From Aculops lycopersici (lineage: Eukaryota > Arthropoda > Arachnida > Trombidiformes > Eriophyidae), in NCBI GenBank assembly GCA_015350385.1, contig WNKI01000002.1, positions 2,686,833-2,750,832 of the forward strand: DNA of 64,000 nt, read 5' to 3'. Position 1 is the stretch's first letter. Every line of letters starts with the position of its first letter. The notes beneath the pieces are model-generated. The model was not told the origin of the DNA. It worked only from the letters and a program-made list of their open reading frames with translations, and searched no databases. Below, piece after piece: positions 12,924 through 22,173 of the stretch. The position numbers and the translations under genes are program-made.

Positions 12924-13083
12924 GTTGATCTATACATTGATCGATTGCCGCGCCTGGCCCAAGGCCAGAGCTACAAGTGCATCTTTGATCGGCGCGACCA
13001 AACTCAGGCCCAGCAAACGGCCTTTGGCTTGACCTGTCAGCTGCCCAAACTTTCAAACCGACCCAAAATTCAGCCAGGCAGAG
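12924..13083 (+). CDS. plexin, IPT1 exon
   Basis: The exon encodes VDLYIDRLPRL and G-Q-S-Y-K-C-I-F-D, the typical L-P-x-L ... Y-x-C-x-F signature of the first plexin IPT-like module. It is 160 nt and ends in phase 1 at the donor GAG|GTAAGT. Confidence 0.85.
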
Positions 13084-13250
13084 GTAAGTCTATTTTCGTT
13101 TTGTTGATATTGGTGTCTCGTATCAATGAGCCAACAAACAACAGAGTTTTGCGGAGAAAAAATCAGTGTTCAACTAACCGGAAGCAACCAACAACATTCT
13201 TGTCTCTTATCTTCAATTGAAACCAATCACAAAACAAAATGACTAATCAG

Positions 13251-13347
13251 ATCACGTGAACGTGGATCTGGCAGTGAGATTTAGTGAGACCAACACAGAC
13301 TTTCTCAATGGAAGGATTACCTTTTTCGAGTGCCAATTGCACACAAC
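13251..13347 (+). CDS. plexin, exon joining IPT1 to PSI2
   Basis: The phase-1 start gives D-H-V-N-V-D-L-A-V-R-F. The exon continues to F-F-E-C-Q-L-H-T and ends in phase 2. In plexins this stretch is the strand with a pattern like L-x-V-x-(F/W) followed by Y-x-C just before PSI2. The acceptor is AATCAG and the donor AAC|GTAAGT. Confidence 0.83.
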
Positions 13348-13393
13348 GTAAGTATTCCGCCTTGGGTTGCAAGAGGACGGGCAATGGGGGCTC

Positions 13394-13407
13394 TAGCGCC
13401 ACCTGGT
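13394..13407 (-). promoter_or_regulatory. CTCF-like motif in plexin intron
   Basis: Read on the minus strand this is ACCAGGTGGCGCTA. It contains AGGTGGCGC, the core of the CTCF recognition sequence in flies and vertebrates. This is a sequence match only, and occupancy is not known. Confidence 0.4.
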
Positions 13408-13510
13408 TTTCAACTTCAAGTTAGAAATCAAAATACTGACACTCTCACCTTCCAATACAATCTAATATATATACATATATACATTTACATATATGTTAAT
13501 CGATAAACAG

Positions 13511-13889
13511 ATGCAAGGATTGCCTGACCACAAATTGGGGCTGCAATTGGTGTTTGAATGAAAATATCTGCCTCTTTAACGCCTCGAAGTGCGAGAAAAC
13601 TGGCGGCCAACTTCCGCTTGACGGCAACTTGAGACGGGTGGAGGTGACCAAGTTGTTGCCGACGACACCAACCGCTCCCATGGTCACAGTGTTAAGTCAG
13701 CGAGACCAAAAGATGCAAGCAACTCGGGCGCTCGGCGTGCAAGGGGTTCCAACAGGTGGCCAGGCGAACACCATCAGTTTGGTCAGTCAATGTCCCACCT
13801 TCGATGTTGGCCACAAGCAAGACATCCTAGTGGCCGACGGAAGTGAGCGCGAGCTTGCGATCAAGGTCAAGAATATGCCTCAATTCAAG
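13511..13889 (+). CDS. plexin, PSI2 and IPT2 exon
   Basis: The exon opens with C-K-D-C-L ... W-G-C-N-W-C-L ... C-L-F ... K-C, a clear PSI2. A linker of about 60 residues with T/V/Q-rich sequence follows, then V-S-Q-C-P-T-F and the start of IPT2, ending K-N-M-P-Q-F-K. It is 379 nt and with the two carried bases ends in phase 0. The donor is AAG|GTAAGT. Confidence 0.87.
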
Positions 13890-14332
13890 GTAAGTTAGTG
13901 TTGCACTTGATATCTTTCCACCGCGTTGCCTTTGTGCAACCAACTTGATAATTCCAAGCGCTCGGCTAGAAATTGGATGATAAATAGATAAGATGGTTGG
14001 CTGGCTCGCAACCAACAAACTATATGGGAAATAACAAAGACTACGATGAGTCAACCGGCCGGCCGAGCAACAGCCACCACGATGATCGAACATCGAGTGG
14101 TTTTCCCCTCTTTGTGTCGCCTTTTGTCTTTCATGGTCGTTTTAGTATTCTGTTCAGCTCAAAAGAAACGAGAAGACGAAGAAGATTAGACTTAAACTTT
14201 GAAATGTGTAAGAGGCGATGACAACAACAGCAAGGAGCAGTAAAAAATCTGCATCCAGGAACAAGACAGAAACCAAGGCGAGAAGAGTGGCGAGGAGAGG
14301 AGAGGAAAAAGGACAAGGCAAACAAATTTACT

Positions 14333-14377
14333 ATGATCGTAAATATCATGATCGTAAATAGCATGATCGTAAACATC
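14333..14377. repeat. 15-bp tandem repeat, three copies
   Basis: Three consecutive units of ATGATCGTAAATATC and close variants, followed by a degenerate fourth. The unit length is divisible by three, so the open frame reads a repeated pentapeptide, but nothing suggests it is translated. Confidence 0.75.
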
Positions 14378-14466
14378 GTGCTCATAATCGTGCTGCTCTT
14401 TACGTCTTTTGTGATTCCAAAGTTGTTTTTTCTCCTCCTCCCGCTCCCGCTCCTCCTCCTTCTCTC

Positions 14467-14471
<5 letters not shown>

Positions 14472-14504
<33 letters not shown>
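14472..14504. repeat. (CT)n microsatellite
   Basis: A pure CT run within the large plexin intron. Confidence 0.85.
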
Positions 14505-14507
<3 letters not shown>

Positions 14508-14884
14508 AACACCAGCGGCGAGAATGACCGCAAACTAAAGTTGGAGTCTGAGAAGCTGAGAATGTTGGCTGCCTGTTGATGGCCGCCAGCGTGTAGAGGA
14601 AGCGAAAGCAACTGGTGGGCGCCCAACAACAGAACAAAGGCGGAAGAGCCCACCACTCAAATCTAATGGTCAACTAATTTCATCCGCCAGTAAGATGAGC
14701 GACTGGCCGCTTACCTGGCGGCCGCTGGCGCCGCCACCCAGGTGGACACTCGCTCGACCACCAGGTAGCGGCGGGTCTATAATTAGTGCGCCCTGTCCAG
14801 TGGGTGACTTGCTCACTTGGCAACAAGCAGGCGGCGTGTTTCACTTTACTCCACTCCAGTCCACTCCACGTCTCGCCTCCAACG

Positions 14885-15042
14885 AGCCAATTTACTTTCC
14901 CAGAGACTTCGCTGGCATGACGTTCAGAAGGAGGAGCAGCACCCGAGCCAATTTACTTTCCTAGAAACTTTGCTGGCATGACGCTCAAAAGGAGGAGCAG
15001 CACCCAAGCCAATTTACCTGGCGCGCAACTTTACCTGCATGG
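14885..15042. repeat. 61-bp tandem repeat, about 2.6 copies
   Basis: Units start at 14885, 14946 and 15007, each opening with AGCCAATTTAC. The first two units differ at only a few positions, and the third diverges after about 12 bases. A 61-bp period is not a multiple of three, which argues against coding. Confidence 0.8.
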
Positions 15043-15294
15043 CGGTCGCCGGCGCGGCCACCGACGACGTCAAGTCAAGTTCAGTGACGGCCACCCAACT
15101 CAACAATCATCTCACCTGATGCGTGACTTTCGATTTCTCCTGCTCTCGTCTATTATTGCTCCCCTCGCCTAGCCATCCGTCATTGTGCTCGTCGGCGGTG
15201 GTTTTTGCTGTTGTCGGTTGCCCTTCAATGCTGTTCGCATCGCCACGCTGAGATATGTTCCTATATTCGAAACGAGCGGCCACTAGGGCTGCGT

Positions 15295-15310
15295 CGCGGG
15301 CTAGCCCGCG
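15295..15310. repeat. 16-bp perfect palindrome
   Basis: CGCGGGCTAGCCCGCG is exactly self-complementary and very GC-rich compared with the surrounding intron. Confidence 0.75.
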
Positions 15311-16338
15311 GGTCTTCCCCAGAGCTGTGAGCGCTCTCGCCACAAAGCGCCACAGGTCATGGAACAACGGCCGGGTCTATGGAGAAAAAAGCCCGCCCTT
15401 GAGCCGCCGTGTTATTCTGATTTTCCATTCGATCAACACAGCGGCGTCATTTTTGCCTGCAGGTGTGCACACTTGGATATTTTCTTCTGCAGATAACTCG
15501 CGGATTCATTCAAGCTACAATTGTGGCGCCTATAATCGATGACGCGACCAGGACGCGCAAGGATTCTATTGTGCGTTATGACCAATCGATGGTCATATCC
15601 TGGGTTCTCTGAGTTCTTTAATTTTTTTCACCGTAGGTGATCCAATAGGTAAACTCGGTTGTTTGGTTCCCATGTTTCCTCTCACTCTCACTGGACCACG
15701 GGGAAAAAAGAGGACGATCGTGAAGGGAAACGGTTCTCTCGCCGGTGAATCAAGCGAAGAGTTCAAAGATGGAGAGGGAGAGCGAGGCCATTATGCTTGA
15801 TGTGTGCGAAAGGCGACACTTGGGAGGTCGTTAGCACGCGCAAAATCTTAATTCCAATGTCGCAAACTTGGCCAAAATGTATGTTATCGGAAATCGGAAA
15901 CATTCTATGGCTGTTATCCCGAAGAGTTGTTATGTTGTGAGATAGTTTCATATCAATTTTGTGCAGCACAAGAGGGAGTGCCACGTTCCACTCCTCCTGT
16001 CCTTGACCATTAATTTGGCCGAGAGCGCCATTCGGTCGTTTGGTCGGTCCATCGATCGATTTTAGCGGCAAACGGCGACGACGAAGAGCAATCGTCGTAA
16101 TGGGTGCGCTTGCTCTCCGAGTGGATTCTCGCTCACTATTATCAATCACATCAAACTCCAACTTGGGCTCAGTCTTGTTGGGCAGGCCTTCTGATTAGAC
16201 TACCACTGCTGATGCTCATCCTTGTTACGTAACATCGAGTCAACTGGCTGGTGAAACAGAACGCCGCCGCCTCAGCCTCGGCGGCCATTCATCATTAAGT
16301 GCTCGCTGCTCATGACTCACTCGCTCAATCATTGTCAT

Positions 16339-16367
16339 CTCTTTGGTCATAGGGAATGACCAAAGAG
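16339..16367. repeat. 12-bp perfect inverted repeat, 5-nt loop
   Basis: The arm CTCTTTGGTCAT (16339-16350) pairs exactly with 16356-16367, separated by AGGGA. It lies about 300 bases upstream of the last plexin acceptor. Confidence 0.75.
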
Positions 16368-16663
16368 AGCGACGATTGACGCGCACGCTAGAGCTTGCCT
16401 CTCTTGTCCTCATCTGAAGCCCCAGCCGCCAAGTTGACCAAATGGCGCAATTGGGTTTGCCTCAGCTTGCTTCCGGCGGCCGGTAATTCACCTCCAATCC
16501 AAACCCTTCGAAACAACTATTTCGACGCCGTCGACATCAATCATGTCCAATTATCGACCACACCACAGGATTCTGAATACTAACCATCTCTCTAATCTGT
16601 ATTTATCCACTCAACAACAACAACAACAACAATAACAAACTACGATCACATCACAAAACACAG

Positions 16664-19600
16664 GGAAACATCCAATGCATCGTCGAGATTGAAAACAACA
16701 AGATCCCTCTAAAGGCTCGCATTGAGGATGGCCGAGTTATATGCGAGAACTCAACCTTCAGCTACCAAGCGGATGTTGGCCTACTAACTGGCCAGCTGGT
16801 CGCCATTTACTCCGACAACAACATTTTCATCGACCGAACCAACTTTACCCTCTACAAGTGCCACCTGCTCGGCGCCTACCTGAGCCGGCCCGACTGCTCG
16901 CTGTGCCACCGGATTGACTCCCGCTTCCAGTGCGCCTTTTGCTCGGGCAGTTGCCAATTCAAACCGCGTTGCTTGGACTTACCCGAAGAGAAGTGCCCCG
17001 CTCCACGAATCGACTTTGTCCAGCCAACAAGTGGCCCGACGCTCGGCGGAACAAAGGTCACCATTGAGGGCAGTAATTTGGGCAAATCCTTTGAGGCCAT
17101 TGAGAATAGGGTAATGATCGGCAATGTTCCCTGCAGGCCTATTGAGGAGGAGTACAGACCTTCAAATAAGATTGTTTGCATCACCGGTCCGGTTGTGTCC
17201 AAGTTTACGGGAAACAGTTTTAGCGGCAAACGGCCATTGGGTTTGTTTGGCGACACTGGCTATGTTCAAGACTCGAGCGACTTGTTGGTTCCAGGTGACG
17301 TGATGGTGGGCAACGAGGTCGGCTACGCAATGGCGCCAACCAAATTCATGTTCAAGTCCATCTATCTACGCGACCATCAACCAAGATACGGACCTCAATC
17401 TGGAGGAACTCGAGTAACTTTGTTTGGGATGAACTTGAACATCGGCTCAAATGTTCAGGTATTTCTAGATGAATTGCCCTGTTTAATTGAGCCAAGTTCA
17501 ATAACAAGCGAGCAGCTAGTTTGTCGCACCTCAGCCTCGCGCCAAGCTTCGCGGACCATCAAGCAGTTGAAGTTGATTGTTGACGATGCTCAAATTATTA
17601 GAGACGACGAGGTCTTCTATTATACTCAAGATCCAACAATAACCAAAATCTCGCCACTGAGATCGTATCTGAGCGGCGGTAGGCCAATCAACGTGTACGG
17701 CACCAACCTGACCTCCGTTCAGCAACCAAGGATGGTCATTCTGGATGCGGCCAACAAGAAGGTAAACGAATCTAGCTGCATAATCCAAGACGACTTCCGA
17801 ATTCAGTGTCCATCGCCAGCCGTCAACTTGCAACTAATGGACTTGGAGTGGAGCGAGCAACAAATTGGCTCCTACGAACCACAACCATTTAGTCAGCAAC
17901 ACCAACAACTTTCCACCTCAACTTGGACTCCAATGCCACAAAATCACTTGCTTCAAGGGCAGAAGACTTTGCAACACGACGAGAGTGTCAAGTTTAAGAT
18001 TAGCTTTATCATGGACAACGTCTGGCGCTTGAGAGATTTGCAAACTAGCTACCCGGCACTTCAAAGCGAGATCGCCTACACTAGCGATCCAAAGTTGTAT
18101 CCATTCTCAAGCGTTCAGTATAAGAGCGCGCAGGAGTTGTTTCTTTCAAGTCTGATGGGATCCCAGGGCTACTATCAATCGAGCGCCACCAACTACCAGC
18201 TTGACTCGGACACCTACCTGTTGCAACCAAACAATCCAATGTTGGTGTTGCACGGCGAGCACCTCGGTGCAGCGGTCAGCGAGTACGACATCACCGTTAC
18301 AGTTGGTTATGATGTTTGCAATCTAACTGAGCTGATTCACACTCGACTCGTTTGTACCATGCCATTGGATCACATGGCCGAGCCGACAGACGAGGAACAC
18401 CATCCAACGCAACGAGCACTTCCGCTTGTCGTGGTTAGAATTGGGTTCAATTTGAGATACGAACTTGGCTATGTCCAGTACCATCCGCAATTGGTGGATC
18501 AAATTGTACTCGCGAGCGCAAATTCAAGCGATCAGCTGACGGCTCTAACAAGGAGTTCCAATTATATACCAAGCGAGAACAAGAGTTTGCTGCAAAGGAT
18601 ATCAAGCTACATCACAACCACTGTGCTCCTGTTGGTCTATTTAACCTTTGGTTCAATTATCCTGGCGTTAATCTACTCAGGCGCGCTGCTAGGTTACAAG
18701 CTAAAATATGGCACCTGTTTCAACAATGACTACGAACGGATTCAAGCTAAAGTTGACTCGCTAGAGAAGTCGGTGAAAAACGAGTGTCGTTTGGCTTCGT
18801 TAGCCTTGCAAAGTGATTTGAACGAGTTGGTTAGACATGTTGAATTAACGGGAACTCCATTGCTCAACATGAAGAACTTTGTAATGAAAGTTTTCTTTCC
18901 CGGTATAAATAACCACCCGCTGATGTCAGAGGTCAACTTGGAAAGTGGACAGAACCACCAACAGGATCAAGCGAGCAACTTGTTGATCAATCAGATGGCT
19001 GGTCAAAACGGAATCCAACGGCCATTAGCCGCAAAGCCAGCGAGCAGTGAGTTTCCAATGGAGCACTTCGAGAGATTGGTACTCACAAAGCCATTTCTCA
19101 TAACTTTCATCAACACCCTTGAGCAGCAATCAAATTTTACTATCAGGGACAAGGTCAATGTTGCCTCTCTCATTATGATCATCCTAATTGAAAGACTTGA
19201 CTATGCAACGGACATTCTGCGCACCTTACTCTTCCAGTTGGTCCAGAAATACGTGCATGCAAACCAAATTGGAAACGAGGAGCAAAGAAACCAAATCAAT
19301 CGACGAGGCAACAAGTCAGCTACTCTCAACTTGACACGCAAGGCATCAAATCTCCTCGGTGGCTTGCCAACAAATTTACGAGGATCACGTAACTCCAATT
19401 TGAGCAAGATTGTTGATGGTGGAGCCAGTAGTCTCATGGCTAGCACACAGGTAGCTGCTCAAATGCTCCTATCCAGAGTTGGCGGCAACAAGACCTCACC
19501 GCTGCAACAGCAACACGAGACTCAGTATATGATTAACTCGTCTACAATGGTACATGGAAATTTGAGTACCACAACGGCATTCAATCAGCGAGTTGTCAAT

Positions 19601-21886
19601 GCAACTACCACTGGTCAAGCATACAATCTATCCTCGTCCTGTGGCACAGGTAAAGACGACAACCAATCGCACTTGATGTTACGTAAAACAGACTCGGTGG
19701 TGGAGAAGATGTTAACCAATTGGCTTGCACTAAACATGTACGATTACTTCTACGGTGATGCCGGCCAGTCGCTCTACATGATGTTCGAGGCACTTAAGGG
19801 ACAGCTCGAGCGCGGACCTGTTGACGCTATTTCCGGCGACGCCTTTTACTCTCTGAATGAGAACAAGCTGTTGCGAGAACCACACATTCAGTTCGAGGTG
19901 GTCAATCTGTACGTCATCGCAGATACTGACATTTTGGAAGTTAGTAAATCATCAAACAGATTACCAAATAACCATAACAACAACAATAGCAATCTGCTGC
20001 TGAATGGATCGAGCTCAACAATGCTACCACCTGTTTATAGTATGGACAGTCAGTCGTTTTACGAGGACACCATGCAGGTGAGATCAAATACCAACTACTC
20101 AACCTCAAATACAATCACACTGGCCCTTCGAGTCCTTGACTGCGACACCATCAGCCAGGTGAAATCAAAAATACTTGGTGCCCTCTACCGGAACTCTCCC
20201 TACTCAAGCCGCTTGACTTCAAATGACGTCGAGTTGTCGCTAAGGCAACAGCAACCACTGGCCCTACAACAGCAGCATCAGAACAACCAATTTGTGGCTG
20301 TGACACTAAACGACGACGACTACAGTAGTCTTACTTCCTTCGATGGAATGAAACGAATCAATACATTACGTCACTATGGGGTTACAGATCAAGCAATCAT
20401 GATGCTGAAGCGATGTCGTCAAGTTGGAGACTCATCGAGGGTTAGCCAATCGATCAACAGAACAACACTGACCGATATGCTCGACGAGCACTACAACAAT
20501 CCGTATAGCGAGATCCAATACGGACCAACTGGCGGTCGTTTGGACTCAGATTCGACTATACAAGCACAACAACACCACCAACAACAACAGCAGGTGGCTT
20601 CAGGCCAACACCACTTCCGCTCGACGAGTGGCAACCAAGGCAGCAGCAACAACAATGGGAAGTCCTGGCATTTGAGTCGTCATGATGAGCATCTACATGA
20701 TCAACTTTCAAACAATTCAAGCCCAATGTCAAATTCACCATCCATGATGTTACTAGGCGGCGAGCCAAACCAGATAACTGGACCAAGACCCCAGTTGGTG
20801 ACTAATCATCAACAGCAACAATTTTACCACCCATCGTCCTCGTCCACGAGCTCCGGAGGCAATGTAATGGACACAAACTCCACCTCTGCCAACTCGTCAT
20901 CAATAAACGTGGGCAACCTGTTGACGCGAGGAATGCGAGCCCAACAGGAGCAACCCATTTACTGCCAAATTGGCTCCGTTTCGACTCGCAGCCAACATGG
21001 TGGCGGCCAAACAGGTAGCAGCTACTATTGCCAAATTGGAGCTAACCAAAATACAACGAACACTTCGGAGACCCTGAGACACCAAAGACAGCGAATGGAT
21101 CGCGACCAGGAGAACCAGATTTACCTGTCGCGTATGCTTACTAGCAAGGGAACCATTCAAAACTACATCGATGATTTCTTTAAAACCATCCTCAGCACCA
21201 AGCCACCAACTTCAGGTGACGCAAGCGATGAGGTCAACTTCAACCAAGTTTTATGTGGCGATCAAACACTAGCCGGTCGACGGATGCAACACTGTGGAAA
21301 CGGTCAAGCCGGCGGTGCTTGTCCTCCTGCAGTAAAGTGGCTATTCGATCTATTGGATGAAGCTGCAATGGAGAATGGAATCACCGACCAAAGTATTATA
21401 CATTCATGGAAGAGCAACGCATTCCTGTTGAGATTTTGGATGAACTTTATCAAAAATCCCAATTATATTCTAGACGTGGAAAAGTCCAACACTCTAGATG
21501 CTTCCCTATCAACAATTGCACAAACTTTAATTGACTCTTGCTCGAGTCAACAGAAACTCAACAAAGACTCGAGTTGCAACAAGATGTTATTTGCAAATGA
21601 TGTTCCTAAATACAAGAATCTCGTCAAACGATTCTACCAAGACATTGCGTCCATGAGACCTGTTAGCGATCAAGAAATTGTCAAAAGAATGGGCTCATTA
21701 TCAGTGGCTAGTGCAGGCAAATTCGATACCAATTTGGCTCTTAAGGAGCTGTGCGTCTACGCAGTCAATTATGGAGTCGAGATTATGAATGCACTAAACA
21801 CGGATTACACCTGCCAACAAATGAACCTATCCCAGCAATTGGAGCAATGTTTCCGCTCCTTCACTCTATTTGAAGCTTATCGCTAA
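16664..21886 (+). CDS. plexin, large final exon: IPT2 end, PSI3, IPT repeats, transmembrane helix and split GAP domain
   Basis: The exon holds 1740 codons, phase 0, starting G-N-I-Q-C. In order it encodes the end of IPT2; PSI3 (C-S-L-C-H-R near 16897); and IPT repeats from 16985 (T-S-G-P-T-L-G-G-T-K-V-T-I, Q-S-G-G-T-R-V-T-L-F-G). It then encodes one transmembrane helix at about 18610-18690 and a juxtamembrane coiled coil. GAP part 1 is at about 19062-19256 with F-T-I-R-D-K-V-N-V-A-S-L. The second GAP half and a Rho-GTPase-binding domain (L-D-C-D-T-I-S-Q near 20140) follow, and the C-terminal GAP part has L-R-F-W-M-N-F-I-K-N-P near 21430. Plexins are semaphorin receptors with Ras/Rap GAP activity; both conserved arginine regions are present, though the usual RDR reads RDK. 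Low-complexity insertions at about 19257-19680 and 20430-21110 make it much longer than vertebrate plexins. A- versus B-class is not resolved; the cytoplasmic part leans towards B. Confidence 0.95.
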   Translation, partial: GNIQCIVEIENNKIPLKARIEDGRVICENSTFSYQADVGLLTGQLVAIYSDNNIFIDRTNFTLYKCHLLGAYLSRPDCSLCHRIDSRFQCAFCSGSCQFKPRCLDLPEEKCPAPRIDFVQPTSGPTLGGTKVTIEGSNLGKSFEAIENRVMIGNVPCRPIEEEYRPSNKIVCITGPVVSKFTGNSFSGKRPLGLFGDTGYVQDSSDLLVPGDVMVGNEVGYAMAPTKFMFKSIYLRDHQPRYGPQSGGTRVTLFGMNLNIGSNVQVFLDELPCLIEPSSITSEQLVCRTSASRQASRTIKQLKLIVDDAQIIRDDEVFYYTQDPTITKISPLRSYLSGGRPINVYGTNLTSVQQPRMVILDAANKKVNESSCIIQDDFRIQCPSPAVNLQLMDLEWSEQQIGSYEPQPFSQQHQQLSTSTWTPMPQNHLLQGQKTLQHDESVKFKISFIMDNVWRLRDLQTSYPALQSEIAYTSDPKLYPFSSVQYKSAQELFLSSLMGSQGYYQSSATNYQLDSDTYLLQPNNPMLVLHGEHLGAAVSEYDITVTVGYDVCNLTELIHTRLVCTMPLDHMAEPTDEEHHPTQRALPLVVVRIGFNLRYELGYVQYHPQLVDQIVLASANSSDQLTALTRSSNYIPSENKSLLQRISSYITTTVLLLVYLTFGSIILALIYSGALLGYKLKYGTCFNNDYERIQAKVDSLEKSVKNECRLASLALQSDLNELVRHVELTGTPLLNMKNFVMKVFFPGINNHPLMSEVNLESGQNHQQDQASNLLINQMAGQNGIQRPLAAKPASSEFPMEHFERLVLTKPFLITFINTLEQQSNFTIRDKVNVASLIMIILIERLDYATDILRTLLFQLVQKYVHANQIGNEEQRNQINRRGNKSATLNLTRKASNLLGGLPTNLRGSRNSNLSKIVDGGASSLMASTQVAAQMLLSRVGGNKTSPLQQQHETQYMINSSTMVHGNLSTTTAFNQRVVNATTTGQAYNLSSSCGTGKDDNQSHLMLRKTDSVVEKMLTNWLALNMYDYFYGDAGQSLYMMFEALKGQLERGPVDAISGDAFYSLNENKLLREPHIQFEVVNLYVIADTDILEVSKSSNRLPNNHNNNNSNLLLNGSSSTMLPPVYSMDSQSFYEDTMQVRSNTNYSTSNTITLALRVLDCDTISQVKSKILGALYRNSPYSSRLTSNDVELSLRQQQPLALQQQHQNNQFVAVTLNDDDYSSLTSFDGMKRINTLRHYGVTDQAIMMLKRCRQVGDSSRVSQSINRTTLTDMLDEHYNNPYSEIQYGPTGGRLDSDSTIQAQQHHQQQQQVASGQHHFRSTSGNQGSSNNNGKSWHLSRHDEHLHDQLSNNSSPMSNSPSMMLLGGEPNQITGPRPQLVTNHQQQQFYHPSSSSTSSGGNVMDTNSTSANSSSINVGNLLTRGMRAQQEQPIYCQIGSVSTRSQHGGGQTGSSYYCQIGANQNTTNTSETLRHQRQRMDRDQENQIYLSRMLTSKGTIQNYIDDFFKTILSTKPPTSGDASDEVNFNQVLCGDQTLAGRRMQHCGNGQAGGACPPAVKWLFDLLDEAAMENGITDQSIIHSWKSNAFLLRFWMNFIKNPNYILDVEKSNTLDASLSTIAQTLIDSCSSQQKLNKDSSCNKMLFANDVPKYKNLVKRFYQDIASMRPVSDQEIVKRMGSLSVASAGKFDTNLALKELCVYAVNYGVEIMNALNTDYTCQQMNLSQQLEQCFRSFTLFEAYR

Positions 21887-21950
21887 GCTGAATGCCCCAC
21901 TGTTACAGCATATGTTTTGAGAATGAAATTCAATAGTGATAATTACAGAA

Positions 21951-21956
21951 AATAAA
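21951..21956 (+). terminator. plexin poly(A) signal
   Basis: AATAAA lies 65 bases after the plexin stop codon, giving a very short 3' UTR next to a convergent gene. Confidence 0.6.
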
Positions 21957-22024
21957 TTATAACGATAAGTGATCGATAAATATATATATACATATCTGAT
22001 CTGTAAGAGTATTGGTATCTAAAA

Positions 22025-22030
22025 TTTATT
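22025..22030 (-). terminator. poly(A) signal of the cullin-like gene
   Basis: TTTATT on the + strand is AATAAA on the minus strand, about 145 bases beyond the cullin-like stop codon. The two convergent 3' ends share less than 300 bases. Confidence 0.5.
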
Positions 22031-22173
22031 CTTCTCGTTTCTAATTGAGATTCTCATAGAGATTGCGTTGGTAATACATTTTGTTTATATATGGATAAAT
22101 CTCTCTCTCTCTTTATACAGAGTGTGGCAGTTGTGACTTTTCACTATTCACAGGTGTTTCTAGATTCAACCTT

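Larger units (their letters stand above)
13890..16663 (+). other. plexin intron (2.8 kb) rich in local repeats
   Basis: The intron is flanked by GTAAGT (13890) and an acceptor CACAG (16663). It contains a 15-bp tandem repeat at 14333, a (CT)n tract near 14472, a 61-bp tandem repeat at 14885, a 16-bp perfect palindrome at 15295 and a 12-bp stem hairpin at 16339. Two overlapping minus-strand open frames (about 15107-15367 and 15763-16161) look like possible transposon scraps but match no family I can name. Confidence 0.65.

Noticed and set aside
14885..15042. CRISPR-like direct repeats
   Set aside because: Head-to-tail 61-bp units without unique spacers, in a eukaryotic intron; an ordinary tandem repeat.
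15107..16161. two minus-strand frames in the plexin intron as a possible transposon gene
   Set aside because: Protein-like in parts, but no domain or motif could be named, and they lie in different frames with no supporting structure.
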